Assembly: GCF_018919065.1 (NCBI RefSeq)
Contig: NZ_JAHLQG010000042.1
Coordinates: forward strand, 1-59,827
Length of the DNA stretch: 59,827 nt
Source of the DNA: Blautia sp. MSJ-9
Lineage (GTDB): Bacteria > Bacillota > Clostridia > Lachnospirales > Lachnospiraceae
Direction: 5' to 3'
Both the position numbers and the translations under genes were made by a program. The first letter of the stretch is position 1. The number at the start of each line of letters is the position of its first letter. Below the pieces are notes generated by a model, which saw only the letters and a list, made by a program, of their open reading frames with translations, searched no databases and was not told the origin of the DNA. Positions 35,611-43,226 of this stretch are shown here, piece after piece.

Positions 35611-35711
35611 AATATTATGTAGTAATGGCAGTTAGCATACGGAGCTAACTGTCTTTTGTGCTGTTTGTGTTCAGTGAAACACATATTTTAAAATCAAAGG
35701 AGAGCAGAGCA

Positions 35712-37499
35712 ATGAAAAGGAGACAAATTCTAAGCTTATCGCTGGCATTTGCCTGTGCGTTGACCATGTTGACCGGATGTGGCAGCAAGGAAACACAGAC
35801 TGCCAGTAATGAACATGAAACAATTACCATGGAGGTACAGTTCAGAAATGCCACTAAATTTCTGGAACTTGTAAAGGAAAAGTATCCTGAGATCAATCTG
35901 GAGATTATTCCCTACAGCGGTCAGAACAAGACTGCCTATTGTCTTTCAGAGCTCGCAGCGGGAGATATGCCGGATATTTATACAGCTACAGTATATACAC
36001 CTGGTCTGGAAGATTTAAGTGATCGTCTGGTCGATCTTTCTGGTTATGATTTCACAAACAACTATTCAGAATCACGCTTGCGTGATGTAACGGATAATGG
36101 TGCGATTTATCTTCTGCCAGCATATTACGATTGTCTTGGTATTACTTATAACAAAACGTTGCTGGAGCAGAACGGCTGGGAGTTACCGACTTCTTTTGCT
36201 GAACTGGAAGAACTGGCGCCGAAAGTGAAAGAAGCGGGGTATAATCTGAGTATCTGTCAAGTCGCACTTCCTGGCTATGGTTTCCAGTATCTCTGCAACA
36301 TTCTGGATACGGATTTTTTAAATACCATTGATGGACGTACCTGGCAGAAAAATTACCTGAACGGAACGGCTTCTGCTAAAGATACACCGGAATTTGTTGA
36401 GTCATTTTCCACACTGCAAAAATGGAAAGACATCGGTATGCTGGAACCGGGCGACCTGAAAGACGATACTGAAACCAAAAAAATCATGGCAGAAGGTAAT
36501 ACCTTGTTTATGCTGGGCAGTAGCTACGGCTCTGATGAACAGGAGTCTGACTGTGAATTTGGTCTGATGCCGTATCTGTCTGAGGATGGTACACAGAATT
36601 CCTTAGTGCTGTCTGTTTCCCGATACTATGGTCTGAATAAGCATCTGGAAGATAAGGGCAACGAGCAGAAGCTGGAGGATGCCGTTCATGTGATGGAAGT
36701 TCTTTCTACTGTAGAGGGACTTACTTCCTTGAATGAGCCTTATATGGACTCCACGCTTCTGCCGATGAAGGATTATGAGATTCCGGATACAAATAAATAT
36801 AAGGAAAATGAGGACAATCTGAATAAAGGATTAACGGCTCCATTTATTTATAATGGCTGGGAGAATCTTATTGTTCCGATTGGTAATGAGGTTATCGAAT
36901 ATATAAATGACAATGCGACAAAGGATGACATTGTGAATGTTTTAGAAAACGACCACTCATTGGTTACGGATAATTCCTCACAGATCTATACCACTGTTAC
37001 CGAAAAGCTGGATACGGACGATTGTGCAAGGCTCATCGGCATCTGCTTTGGTAAAGCAGCCGGTGCAGATCTGTCGCTGATTTCCAAGAATAAGTGGTAT
37101 CCTGTATATGGGGATGAAATTTTTGATCTGAATTCGGAAGGGGTCAGTGGCAATCTGTTTACCCTGCCGGTGACTGATGATCAGATTACCAGCATCCTGC
37201 CTACTGGCTGGCGTGGAAATATCCAGACTGTAACGCTTACTGGCAAACGTATAAAGGAGCTGGCAGAAAAAGGCTATAATGCCAAAGAGGATTACTGGTT
37301 CCCATACGAACTGGTAACGCCGGAGGGCATGACCATTGATGATTCTGAAACCTACACCGTTGCTATTTGTGGTGTGGCAGATGATGTGGCAGAGGAGGGA
37401 AAACTGACGGATACAGGCATTCTCGGTCTCACTGCAGCAGAGGAGTATTTTGGTCAGTTTGAAACATTATCGAAAAAAGACCTTGTCTGGGAGAAATAA
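35712..37499 (+). CDS. Solute-binding lipoprotein with a 5'-nucleotidase C-terminal-like domain
   Basis: 595 residues. The lipobox is LTGCGS (Cys about residue 19). Residues about 35-400 look like a family 1 extracellular solute-binding protein (AAGDMPDIYTA, LPAYYDCLGITYNKTLLEQNGWELP). Residues about 430-590 resemble a 5'-nucleotidase C-terminal domain: GICFGKAAGADLSLISKNKW, GVSGNLFTLPVTDDQI, VTLTGKRIKELAEKG, TYTVAICGVADD. The metallophosphatase half of such enzymes is absent, so this half may bind a nucleotide-like ligand. ATG 35712 has AAAGGAG upstream. The hybrid kinase gene starts 3 nt downstream, so the lipoprotein probably presents a ligand to that kinase. Confidence 0.75.
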   Translation: MKRRQILSLSLAFACALTMLTGCGSKETQTASNEHETITMEVQFRNATKFLELVKEKYPEINLEIIPYSGQNKTAYCLSELAAGDMPDIYTATVYTPGLEDLSDRLVDLSGYDFTNNYSESRLRDVTDNGAIYLLPAYYDCLGITYNKTLLEQNGWELPTSFAELEELAPKVKEAGYNLSICQVALPGYGFQYLCNILDTDFLNTIDGRTWQKNYLNGTASAKDTPEFVESFSTLQKWKDIGMLEPGDLKDDTETKKIMAEGNTLFMLGSSYGSDEQESDCEFGLMPYLSEDGTQNSLVLSVSRYYGLNKHLEDKGNEQKLEDAVHVMEVLSTVEGLTSLNEPYMDSTLLPMKDYEIPDTNKYKENEDNLNKGLTAPFIYNGWENLIVPIGNEVIEYINDNATKDDIVNVLENDHSLVTDNSSQIYTTVTEKLDTDDCARLIGICFGKAAGADLSLISKNKWYPVYGDEIFDLNSEGVSGNLFTLPVTDDQITSILPTGWRGNIQTVTLTGKRIKELAEKGYNAKEDYWFPYELVTPEGMTIDDSETYTVAICGVADDVAEEGKLTDTGILGLTAAEEYFGQFETLSKKDLVWEK

Positions 37500-37502
37500 C
37501 GA

Positions 37503-40136
37503 ATGAGGGAAAGGAAGGAACACACAAAAGATAATCAAATAAGCATTAAGACACTGCTTATTGCCATTATAGTGACTGTGGCTGCTATCGCCATTAGTAT
37601 TTTTTCATTTCTGCGCTTTTATAATTCGTATATCGACAAAGTTCTGTATCAGGAGCGGCTGAGTCAGATGCGGGAAGTTACTACCCAACTTTTTACCGGT
37701 CTGGAAGATGTAGTGACCAGTCAATGGAAGGATGTAGATGCTTTCTGTAATTATGTGGAGACAGGAAAGCCAGCGGATGTTGAAACCATGCTTGCATTTA
37801 TGCAAAAACTGGCATCCATGAACAATATGGATACAAATAGCGAAAAGATCGTTGCCATAGATAATATGGGGCGGTATATGACGCAGGACGGCTGGCAGGG
37901 TACGCTGGATGAGATTGATTATCTGTTGGACCAGCCGGAAAGGGTCAGCTTTGTGTCAAAATCGATGATTGCGGACGAAAGCAGAATGTATTTTTTGAAG
38001 CGTCTGCCTGAGCCTGTGGAAATAGAGGAGAATAACCAGAAGATACAGGTGATCTATTATGGCATTTCTCAGGACATGAACTATCTGAACCCCTATTTTA
38101 ATTGCGGAGCCTATGATAACAGCAACAGTGTATATGTCCTGAATGAATCGGGCATGAGGCTTTTTTACAACAATGATAACGAACTGATTAAAGGCTATAA
38201 TGCATACACTGTACTGCAAAAAATGGAGTATCTGCACGACAATTCTTTTGAGGAAGCGAAGACGGATCTGGAGAAAAATGGGTATGGCTATGCAAATGCG
38301 GTTTTGGACGGTGAAGAATATTATTATGCATTGTATCAGATGAATTATGCGGAATGGACGCTTTTGTTTCTGGTTCCTTCTTCTCATGTGGCGACAAATG
38401 TTGTTTCGCTGGTAAATACCACTGTCAGGCTGATCCTGGTATTTGCGATTGTCCTTGTAGTGATTGCAACGGCAATCATTTTCTTACTGCTTCAGGTACA
38501 GAAAAAGAAGGCTGTAGATGCTGAAAGACGTAACAGTGAGCGTCTGTCAGCAGCACTGAGTGTAGCTGAGCGTGCCGAGCAGATGGCAACAGAAGCAAGC
38601 CGTGCTAAAAGCGATTTCCTTGCAAATATGTCCCATGACATTCGTACTCCGATGAATGCGATTGTCGGTATTACAGGCCTGATGGAGCATGAACCTGGTA
38701 TGACGGATAAGATGGAGACTTATATTCAAAAGGTACAGCTTTCCAGCCGTCACCTGCTGGGGCTTATCAATGATATTCTGGATATGAGCAGGATAGAGTC
38801 AAAGGAAGTACAGCTTAATGTGGAAGAAGTAAGTCTGGCTGAGCAGATAGAACAGATTGACAGTATCATCCGGGCACAGGCAAATGAGCATGAGCAGCAT
38901 TTTCATATTCACGTAAAAGAAGTCGTTCACGAATATCTGATCTGTGATGGCGTGCGTCTGCGTCAGATTTGCCTGAATCTTCTGTCAAATGCGGTGAAGT
39001 ATACTCCCAAAGGCGGAGATGTTGTGCTGGATCTGACAGAGGTTCCATGTGAGGTTGCGGATCATGCGAAATTTGTTTACACTGTAATTGATAACGGTTA
39101 TGGAATGGCACCGGAATTTCTGGAGCATATTTTTGAACCGTTTACAAGAGCCGAAAATTCCATGACAAATAAAGTGCAGGGAACCGGTCTTGGAATGGCG
39201 ATTACAAAAAACATTGTGGATCTTATGGGTGGAGAAATCCATGTGGAAAGCCAGCTGGGAAAAGGAAGCCGATTTGAGGTTGTACTGACACTGCCAATTA
39301 ACCAAAATGTGGATTATGAGATTGGTGCCAGTCGGGTTCTTCTCGTTTCTAGTGAGAACCAGCTGATCCGTAATGTAAAAGCTGCCATGAGTGAGAGTGC
39401 GATACAGTTTTATGCAGTATCCACAGAGGAGGAAGCAGCCGGGTGGCTGACGCAGGAAAGCACAGATGTGATCTTACTTGCAGGATGCCTGAAGAATAAA
39501 ACGCTGGATGAAACAGTAAGCCTTCTCAGAAAGATTGCAAAAAATGCAGTCCTGATCTTCTGTCTTGACTATGCGTCTGAGGAAGAGGTGCAGGAGGTGC
39601 TGGCAGAAAGTGATGTGGACGGAATGGTTCTCAGACCATTTTTCCTGTCGAACCTAGCGGTGGCGATTGCAAGGACACGGACAGCTTCTGTTTCGGAAGA
39701 GGAAGAAAGCCATATTCTAAATGGCATGAACTTCCTGTGTGCAGAGGATAATGAACTGAATGCGGAGATTCTGAAAGAGCTTCTGCATATGTATGGTGCG
39801 ACCTGTACTATTTATCCGGATGGAGAGAAAATTGTGGAAGCGTTTAAGAGCGTGAAGCCAGATGAATATGATGCAATTCTTATGGATGTACAGATGCCGA
39901 ACATGAACGGTCTGGAAGCTACGAGGGCAATCAGAAACAGTGAGAATCCGCTTGGAAAGGAGATTCCGATCATTGCCATGACTGCGAATGCTTTTTCAGA
40001 GGATGTGCAGCATTGTCTTGGTGCTGGTATGGATGCCCATATTGCCAAGCCGCTGGATATTGATGTGCTTGAGAAAACTCTGCGTGGATTTTCCGTCGGG
40101 GGGGGCAGACTAAGCCGAAAAGATAGAGCAAATTAA
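37503..40136 (+). CDS. Hybrid sensor histidine kinase with pseudo-receiver and receiver
   Basis: 877 residues. A membrane helix (about 16-38), an extracytoplasmic Cache-like sensor region (about 40-305) and a second helix (about 309-331) lead to HisKA with SHDIRTPMNAIVG (His about 377), an ATPase domain (N box LLSNAVKYT, GTGLGMAI), a degenerate receiver (about 610-730) whose phosphorylation site is lost (ILLAGCL), and a true receiver with AEDNELNAE and Asp in ILMDVQMPNMNG (about 794). No output domain is fused. It follows the lipoprotein gene by 3 nt. A G8 tract at 40098-40105 lies in its last 13 codons. Confidence 0.9.
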   Translation: MRERKEHTKDNQISIKTLLIAIIVTVAAIAISIFSFLRFYNSYIDKVLYQERLSQMREVTTQLFTGLEDVVTSQWKDVDAFCNYVETGKPADVETMLAFMQKLASMNNMDTNSEKIVAIDNMGRYMTQDGWQGTLDEIDYLLDQPERVSFVSKSMIADESRMYFLKRLPEPVEIEENNQKIQVIYYGISQDMNYLNPYFNCGAYDNSNSVYVLNESGMRLFYNNDNELIKGYNAYTVLQKMEYLHDNSFEEAKTDLEKNGYGYANAVLDGEEYYYALYQMNYAEWTLLFLVPSSHVATNVVSLVNTTVRLILVFAIVLVVIATAIIFLLLQVQKKKAVDAERRNSERLSAALSVAERAEQMATEASRAKSDFLANMSHDIRTPMNAIVGITGLMEHEPGMTDKMETYIQKVQLSSRHLLGLINDILDMSRIESKEVQLNVEEVSLAEQIEQIDSIIRAQANEHEQHFHIHVKEVVHEYLICDGVRLRQICLNLLSNAVKYTPKGGDVVLDLTEVPCEVADHAKFVYTVIDNGYGMAPEFLEHIFEPFTRAENSMTNKVQGTGLGMAITKNIVDLMGGEIHVESQLGKGSRFEVVLTLPINQNVDYEIGASRVLLVSSENQLIRNVKAAMSESAIQFYAVSTEEEAAGWLTQESTDVILLAGCLKNKTLDETVSLLRKIAKNAVLIFCLDYASEEEVQEVLAESDVDGMVLRPFFLSNLAVAIARTRTASVSEEEESHILNGMNFLCAEDNELNAEILKELLHMYGATCTIYPDGEKIVEAFKSVKPDEYDAILMDVQMPNMNGLEATRAIRNSENPLGKEIPIIAMTANAFSEDVQHCLGAGMDAHIAKPLDIDVLEKTLRGFSVGGGRLSRKDRAN
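40098..40105 (+). repeat. G8 tract at the end of the hybrid kinase gene
   Basis: Eight consecutive G residues encode Gly-Gly-Gly near the C-terminus (FSVGGGRLS). Loss or gain of one G would replace only the last few residues, so effects may be mild. Confidence 0.9.
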
Positions 40137-40151
40137 ATGTAACGTGAGGTA

Positions 40152-40181
40152 GAGCGTATAGAGAAATCTATATGCTCTATT
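40152..40181 (+). terminator. Hairpin after the kinase gene
   Basis: agagcgtatagag pairs imperfectly with ctatatgctct, followed by a short T-containing stretch. Weak terminator candidate. Confidence 0.4.
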
Positions 40182-40189
40182 TAGTACCA

Positions 40190-40435
40190 TAAAAGTGTAG
40201 TTGTTAGAGAGTAATTAACTCTGACATCTGCACTTATTTTATTATAATATAGGGGAGTAATTGGTCTGACGTGGCTCTATTTGGATCATTGCATCCGTCA
40301 AAAAAACCGTTAACCAACCCCTTATTATAAGCATTCGATTAAGCAGGTAGGGATTCGCTCCCGCGTAACCAACTAAACTGGATGGTAATAAGTGTGGCTG
40401 GAACAATTACTAATAACAATCAGAGGAGGTTTAAG
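40190..40435 (+). ncRNA. Noncoding left end of an IS110-type element, possible bridge RNA
   Basis: About 245 bp without genes precede the IS110-type recombinase start. IS110-family elements transcribe a bridge RNA from such an end region. Short pairing segments are visible (gtagttgttagagagt...actctgaca) but I cannot identify the target- and donor-binding loops by eye. Confidence 0.35.
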
Positions 40436-40843
40436 ATGATAAGTGTAGGAATAGATGTATCGAAAGGCAAAAGCACAGTCTGTATACTCAAGTCCTATGG
40501 TGAAATAGTGAGCAGCCCTTTTGAGGTACAGCATGTAGAAAAGGATCTGGAAGCCCTTGATAATCTGCTGGATAAGTTGGATGGAGAGATAAGGATAGTA
40601 ATGGAGGCTACTGGCATTTACCATCTGCCTATATTAACATTTCTTCACGACAAGGGATATTTCATATCTGTCATAAATCCGTTTGCAATGAAAAAATATG
40701 CGAAGAACAATAGCATCAGGGGAGCAAAAACAGATAAGCTTGATTCAATAATGATTGCGAATTACGGCATTGAAAAATGGTTCAAGTTGCAGAAATATGA
40801 AGGCGATGAAGAAACCTATGCTGAACTCAAACTTTTCTGTTGA
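40436..40843 (+). pseudogene. IS110-family recombinase, 5' fragment
   Basis: The N-terminal RuvC-like DEDD domain is clear: MISVGIDVSKGKSTVC (first Asp), IVMEATGIYHLP (Glu) and GAKTDKLDSIMIANYG (Asp residues). ATG 40436 follows AGAGGAGGT. The coding sequence breaks off at about 40832 after ETYAELKL, where hsdS-like sequence begins, so the C-terminal Tnp domain with the catalytic Ser is lost. The protein would be about 135 residues and inactive. Confidence 0.85.
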
Positions 40844-41171
40844 CAGACATTGTTTGATTAGGAAGGGGCAAGAGGGATGGATGCAGGGGTCAGATTGTAT
40901 ACGTGTACGATTTACAGATGCCACTGTTTATCCTGAATTTGTTTCGTATTATTTATTGACTGATGCAGTGAAAATGAAGATAAACAATTCCGCAGTAGGA
41001 TCAACTATGGCGTCAATGAATATAGATATTTTGGGCGATATTGATATTATTTTGCCAGATTACGAGGAACAAAAAAGAGTAGCACTAATTTTAGGCACAA
41101 TCGACAAAAAAATAAGCAATAATAATCAGATAAATGATTATTTAGCATATCATTCATTGATGGTGGCTTGA
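40835..41171 (+). pseudogene. Type I restriction specificity subunit (hsdS), plus-strand fragment
   Basis: In the frame around 40840-41147 the sequence reads LIRKGQEGWMQGSDCIRV, FVSYYLLTDAVKMKINN, SAVGSTMASMNIDILGDIDI and QKRVALILGTIDKKISNNN. This is the end of a target-recognition domain and the central coiled coil of HsdS. The 5' part is missing, replaced by the IS110 fragment. The natural frame ends after INDYL at a 16-bp repeat (41130-41145), beyond which unrelated codons follow. Confidence 0.8.
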
Positions 41172-41845
41172 CCATTCATGAGCATTGGAAGAAGCCAGTC
41201 TCTGATTTTTATGAGATTAGAATTTTCTTTTCGGATTTGCATAATTTTGGCATCAATTGGTTCGATTTGCTCTATAAAATTGCTTCGAATTGAATCAGGA
41301 ATACTCAAAACATTGTAGCTATTCAAATTTGCTTGATTTATTTTCATTTGGATTGAACCAGTTTTTATCATTGCAACAGGGATATCCTTCAACAATAAAT
41401 AGAGCAAACGACAAGAATAACCTTTCACAGGCTGCAAAACATGTGTATGATTATTAACCCATACATCTCCTGATATTCTCTGTAAGATTGGGTTCCCATT
41501 ATCATCCATTATAGAACCATCTTCAGCGAAAAGAACAAAATCTCCTGAAAAAATAGGACGATTAACATAATCCATTATTCCTGTAGCTCCATAATATGGA
41601 ATAAATCCTTTCATTTTTTGTCGCTGTTGATTAGATAGCGGAATTCTTTCGGAATCAAGACAAATTGAAATATTTCCGATAGATGTATAAGACCAGCTTT
41701 GAGGAATTTCCTGGTTTAGTTCATCGCAAAACACCATTTTGCCTCCAGAGGATTTATAAGGATTTCCATTCTCATCTGGAAAATCAAACTGCAAAAACCA
41801 ATAGTCATAGATGGTCTTTGCCATCTCCTCTAAATAATCATTTAT
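41130..41845. repeat. 16-bp inverted repeats flanking an invertible hsdS segment
   Basis: ataaatgattatttag at 41130-41145 occurs inverted at 41830-41845. It encodes INDYL at the HsdS central region in both reading directions. Inversion of the enclosed 684 bp would join the plus fragment in frame to LEEMAKTIYDYW. Confidence 0.85.
41150..41824 (-). pseudogene. Type I restriction specificity subunit (hsdS), inverted C-terminal half
   Basis: 224 residues on the minus strand: MAKTIYDYWFLQFDFPDENG, the linker KSSGGKMVFCDELNQEIPQSW, a second target-recognition domain (IPYYGATGIMDYVNRPIFSG, AEDGSIMDDNGNPIL) and the closing helix IRDWLLPMLMNGQATINE. It lacks the first half of HsdS and a proper start. 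It is oriented head-on to the plus-strand fragment and would complete it after inversion. No hsdM or hsdR gene is in the window, so it is a relic or a donor cassette. Confidence 0.85.
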
Positions 41846-41903
41846 AGGGAGTAGGGAAAATTCAACGTGTTTTGTAGCTAATGGAGGACGTATAAAGAAA
41901 TAT

Positions 41904-42488
41904 ATGTGCGGCAGATATTATATTGATTCTGACATGGCAGATGAAATGGAAAAGGTGCTACATGATATAGATCGACGGATTCACCAGGAGCATTTTCTTG
42001 GTGATATCCGCCCAACCGATGTTGCACCAGTTATTGAACAGTCAGATCTGGGATTAAAATTGAATACTTCCAGATGGGGATATCCACTATCGAAGGGAAA
42101 AAATCCGGTTATCAATGCGAGAGTAGAGACTGTTTTGGATAGGCCAGCCTTCCGGGACGGAATTCGATATCATCGCTTACTGATTCCAGCAAGTGGCTTT
42201 TATGAGTGGAATCTTCTGAAGGAAAAGAATATATTTACCAGATCGGATGAGACGGTATTATACATGGCAGGATTCTGTGACTGGTTTGAAAATGAACGGC
42301 GATTCGTAATTTTGACCACAGCGGCTAATGATTCTATGATAAAAGCACATGATCGAATGCCTCTGATTATAGAAAAAGAACAGTTCACAGACTGGTTTGA
42401 CAATGAAAGAATGGAAGCAATCCTTTATCAAAAACCAGTCATGTTAAAACGCCAGGCGGAATATGAGCAGCAGAGCTTATGCTTGTAA
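41904..42488 (+). CDS. SRAP-family DNA-protein crosslink repair protein (YedK/HMCES type)
   Basis: 194 residues beginning Met-Cys-Gly-Arg, where Cys2 is the residue that forms a covalent link to abasic sites after Met removal. Other SRAP residues are visible: NARVETV (Asn, Arg), PASGFYEW (Glu), and AHDRMPLII with the active His. It protects abasic sites in single-stranded DNA, which is useful for an element that moves as single strands. Its start follows the hsdS relic; the yaiI-like gene follows after 21 nt. Confidence 0.92.
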   Translation: MCGRYYIDSDMADEMEKVLHDIDRRIHQEHFLGDIRPTDVAPVIEQSDLGLKLNTSRWGYPLSKGKNPVINARVETVLDRPAFRDGIRYHRLLIPASGFYEWNLLKEKNIFTRSDETVLYMAGFCDWFENERRFVILTTAANDSMIKAHDRMPLIIEKEQFTDWFDNERMEAILYQKPVMLKRQAEYEQQSLCL

Positions 42489-42509
42489 CTATATTGGAAG
42501 GAAAAATAA

Positions 42510-42983
42510 ATGAAAATATTAGTAGATGCGGATGCCTGCCCTGTGGTTAATATTGTGGAAATGATAGCAGAAAAATATAATATTCAGGTAACACTGCTGT
42601 GTGATACCAAGCATGTACTGGCATCTGAGCGTTGTGAAGTAGTTGTTGTCGGAGCCGGAACTGATGCAGTGGATTATAAGTTGATCAGCATCTGCCATAA
42701 GGGTGATATTGTTGTCTCACAGGACTATGGAGTGGCTGCAATGGCACTTGGAAAAGGTGCATATGCAATTCATCAATCGGGAAAATGGTATACCAATGAA
42801 AATATTGATCAGATGCTTATGGAGCGTCATTTGAATAAAAAAGCTAGAATGGGTTCTCACAAAAATCATATAAAAGGTCCAAAGAAACGGACAGAAGAAG
42901 ATAACGAACGGTTTGCTCAGTCATTTGAAAGAATGATATGTGTGGCTTTAAAGAATGATGAAAATAGGATTAAAGATAAATAA
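42510..42983 (+). CDS. YaiI/YqxD (DUF188) family protein
   Basis: 157 residues: MKILVDADACPVVNIVE at the start, GTDAVDYKLI and GDIVVSQDYGVAAMAL follow, matching the PIN-like YaiI/YqxD family of presumed metal-dependent nucleases. Conserved Asp residues at positions 6 and 8, then in TDAVD and SQDYG, are present. Function in the cell is not established. It is adjacent to the SRAP gene in the same direction, with GGAAGG upstream. Confidence 0.9.
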   Translation: MKILVDADACPVVNIVEMIAEKYNIQVTLLCDTKHVLASERCEVVVVGAGTDAVDYKLISICHKGDIVVSQDYGVAAMALGKGAYAIHQSGKWYTNENIDQMLMERHLNKKARMGSHKNHIKGPKKRTEEDNERFAQSFERMICVALKNDENRIKDK

Positions 42984-43088
42984 GCTGAGAAAATAAGGTA
43001 TATTTGGTTGGTTATGAGGATAATTCTATAGACATTTAAAACCAGAAAATGTATAATTAAAGAAAAATATTTTAGTGAGAAATATAAT

Positions 43089-43192
43089 TGGCAAATCAGC
43101 CGAAAGACTGAGGCGCAAAGCTATAGGGCCTGTAAAATGGTAGCCAGTTGCGACGATATGGAGGCAGTGTCTAAAAAGGCAATGCCTTTTTA
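43089..43192 (+). promoter_or_regulatory. c-di-GMP-I riboswitch 1 (GEMM-I) with terminator
   Basis: The aptamer (about 43089-43156) shows ggcaaatcagc, a GAAA tetraloop hairpin (cgaaag), aggcgcaaagc, gggcctgtaaaatgg and tagccagttgcg, the GEMM-I layout. A terminator follows: aggcagtgtc pairing with ggcaatgcct, then TTTTTA (43162-43192). It precedes the hybrid kinase starting at 43227. Confidence 0.88.
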
Positions 43193-43226
43193 AATGATTT
43201 TATAAAAGCAATAGATGAGAGGTAAC

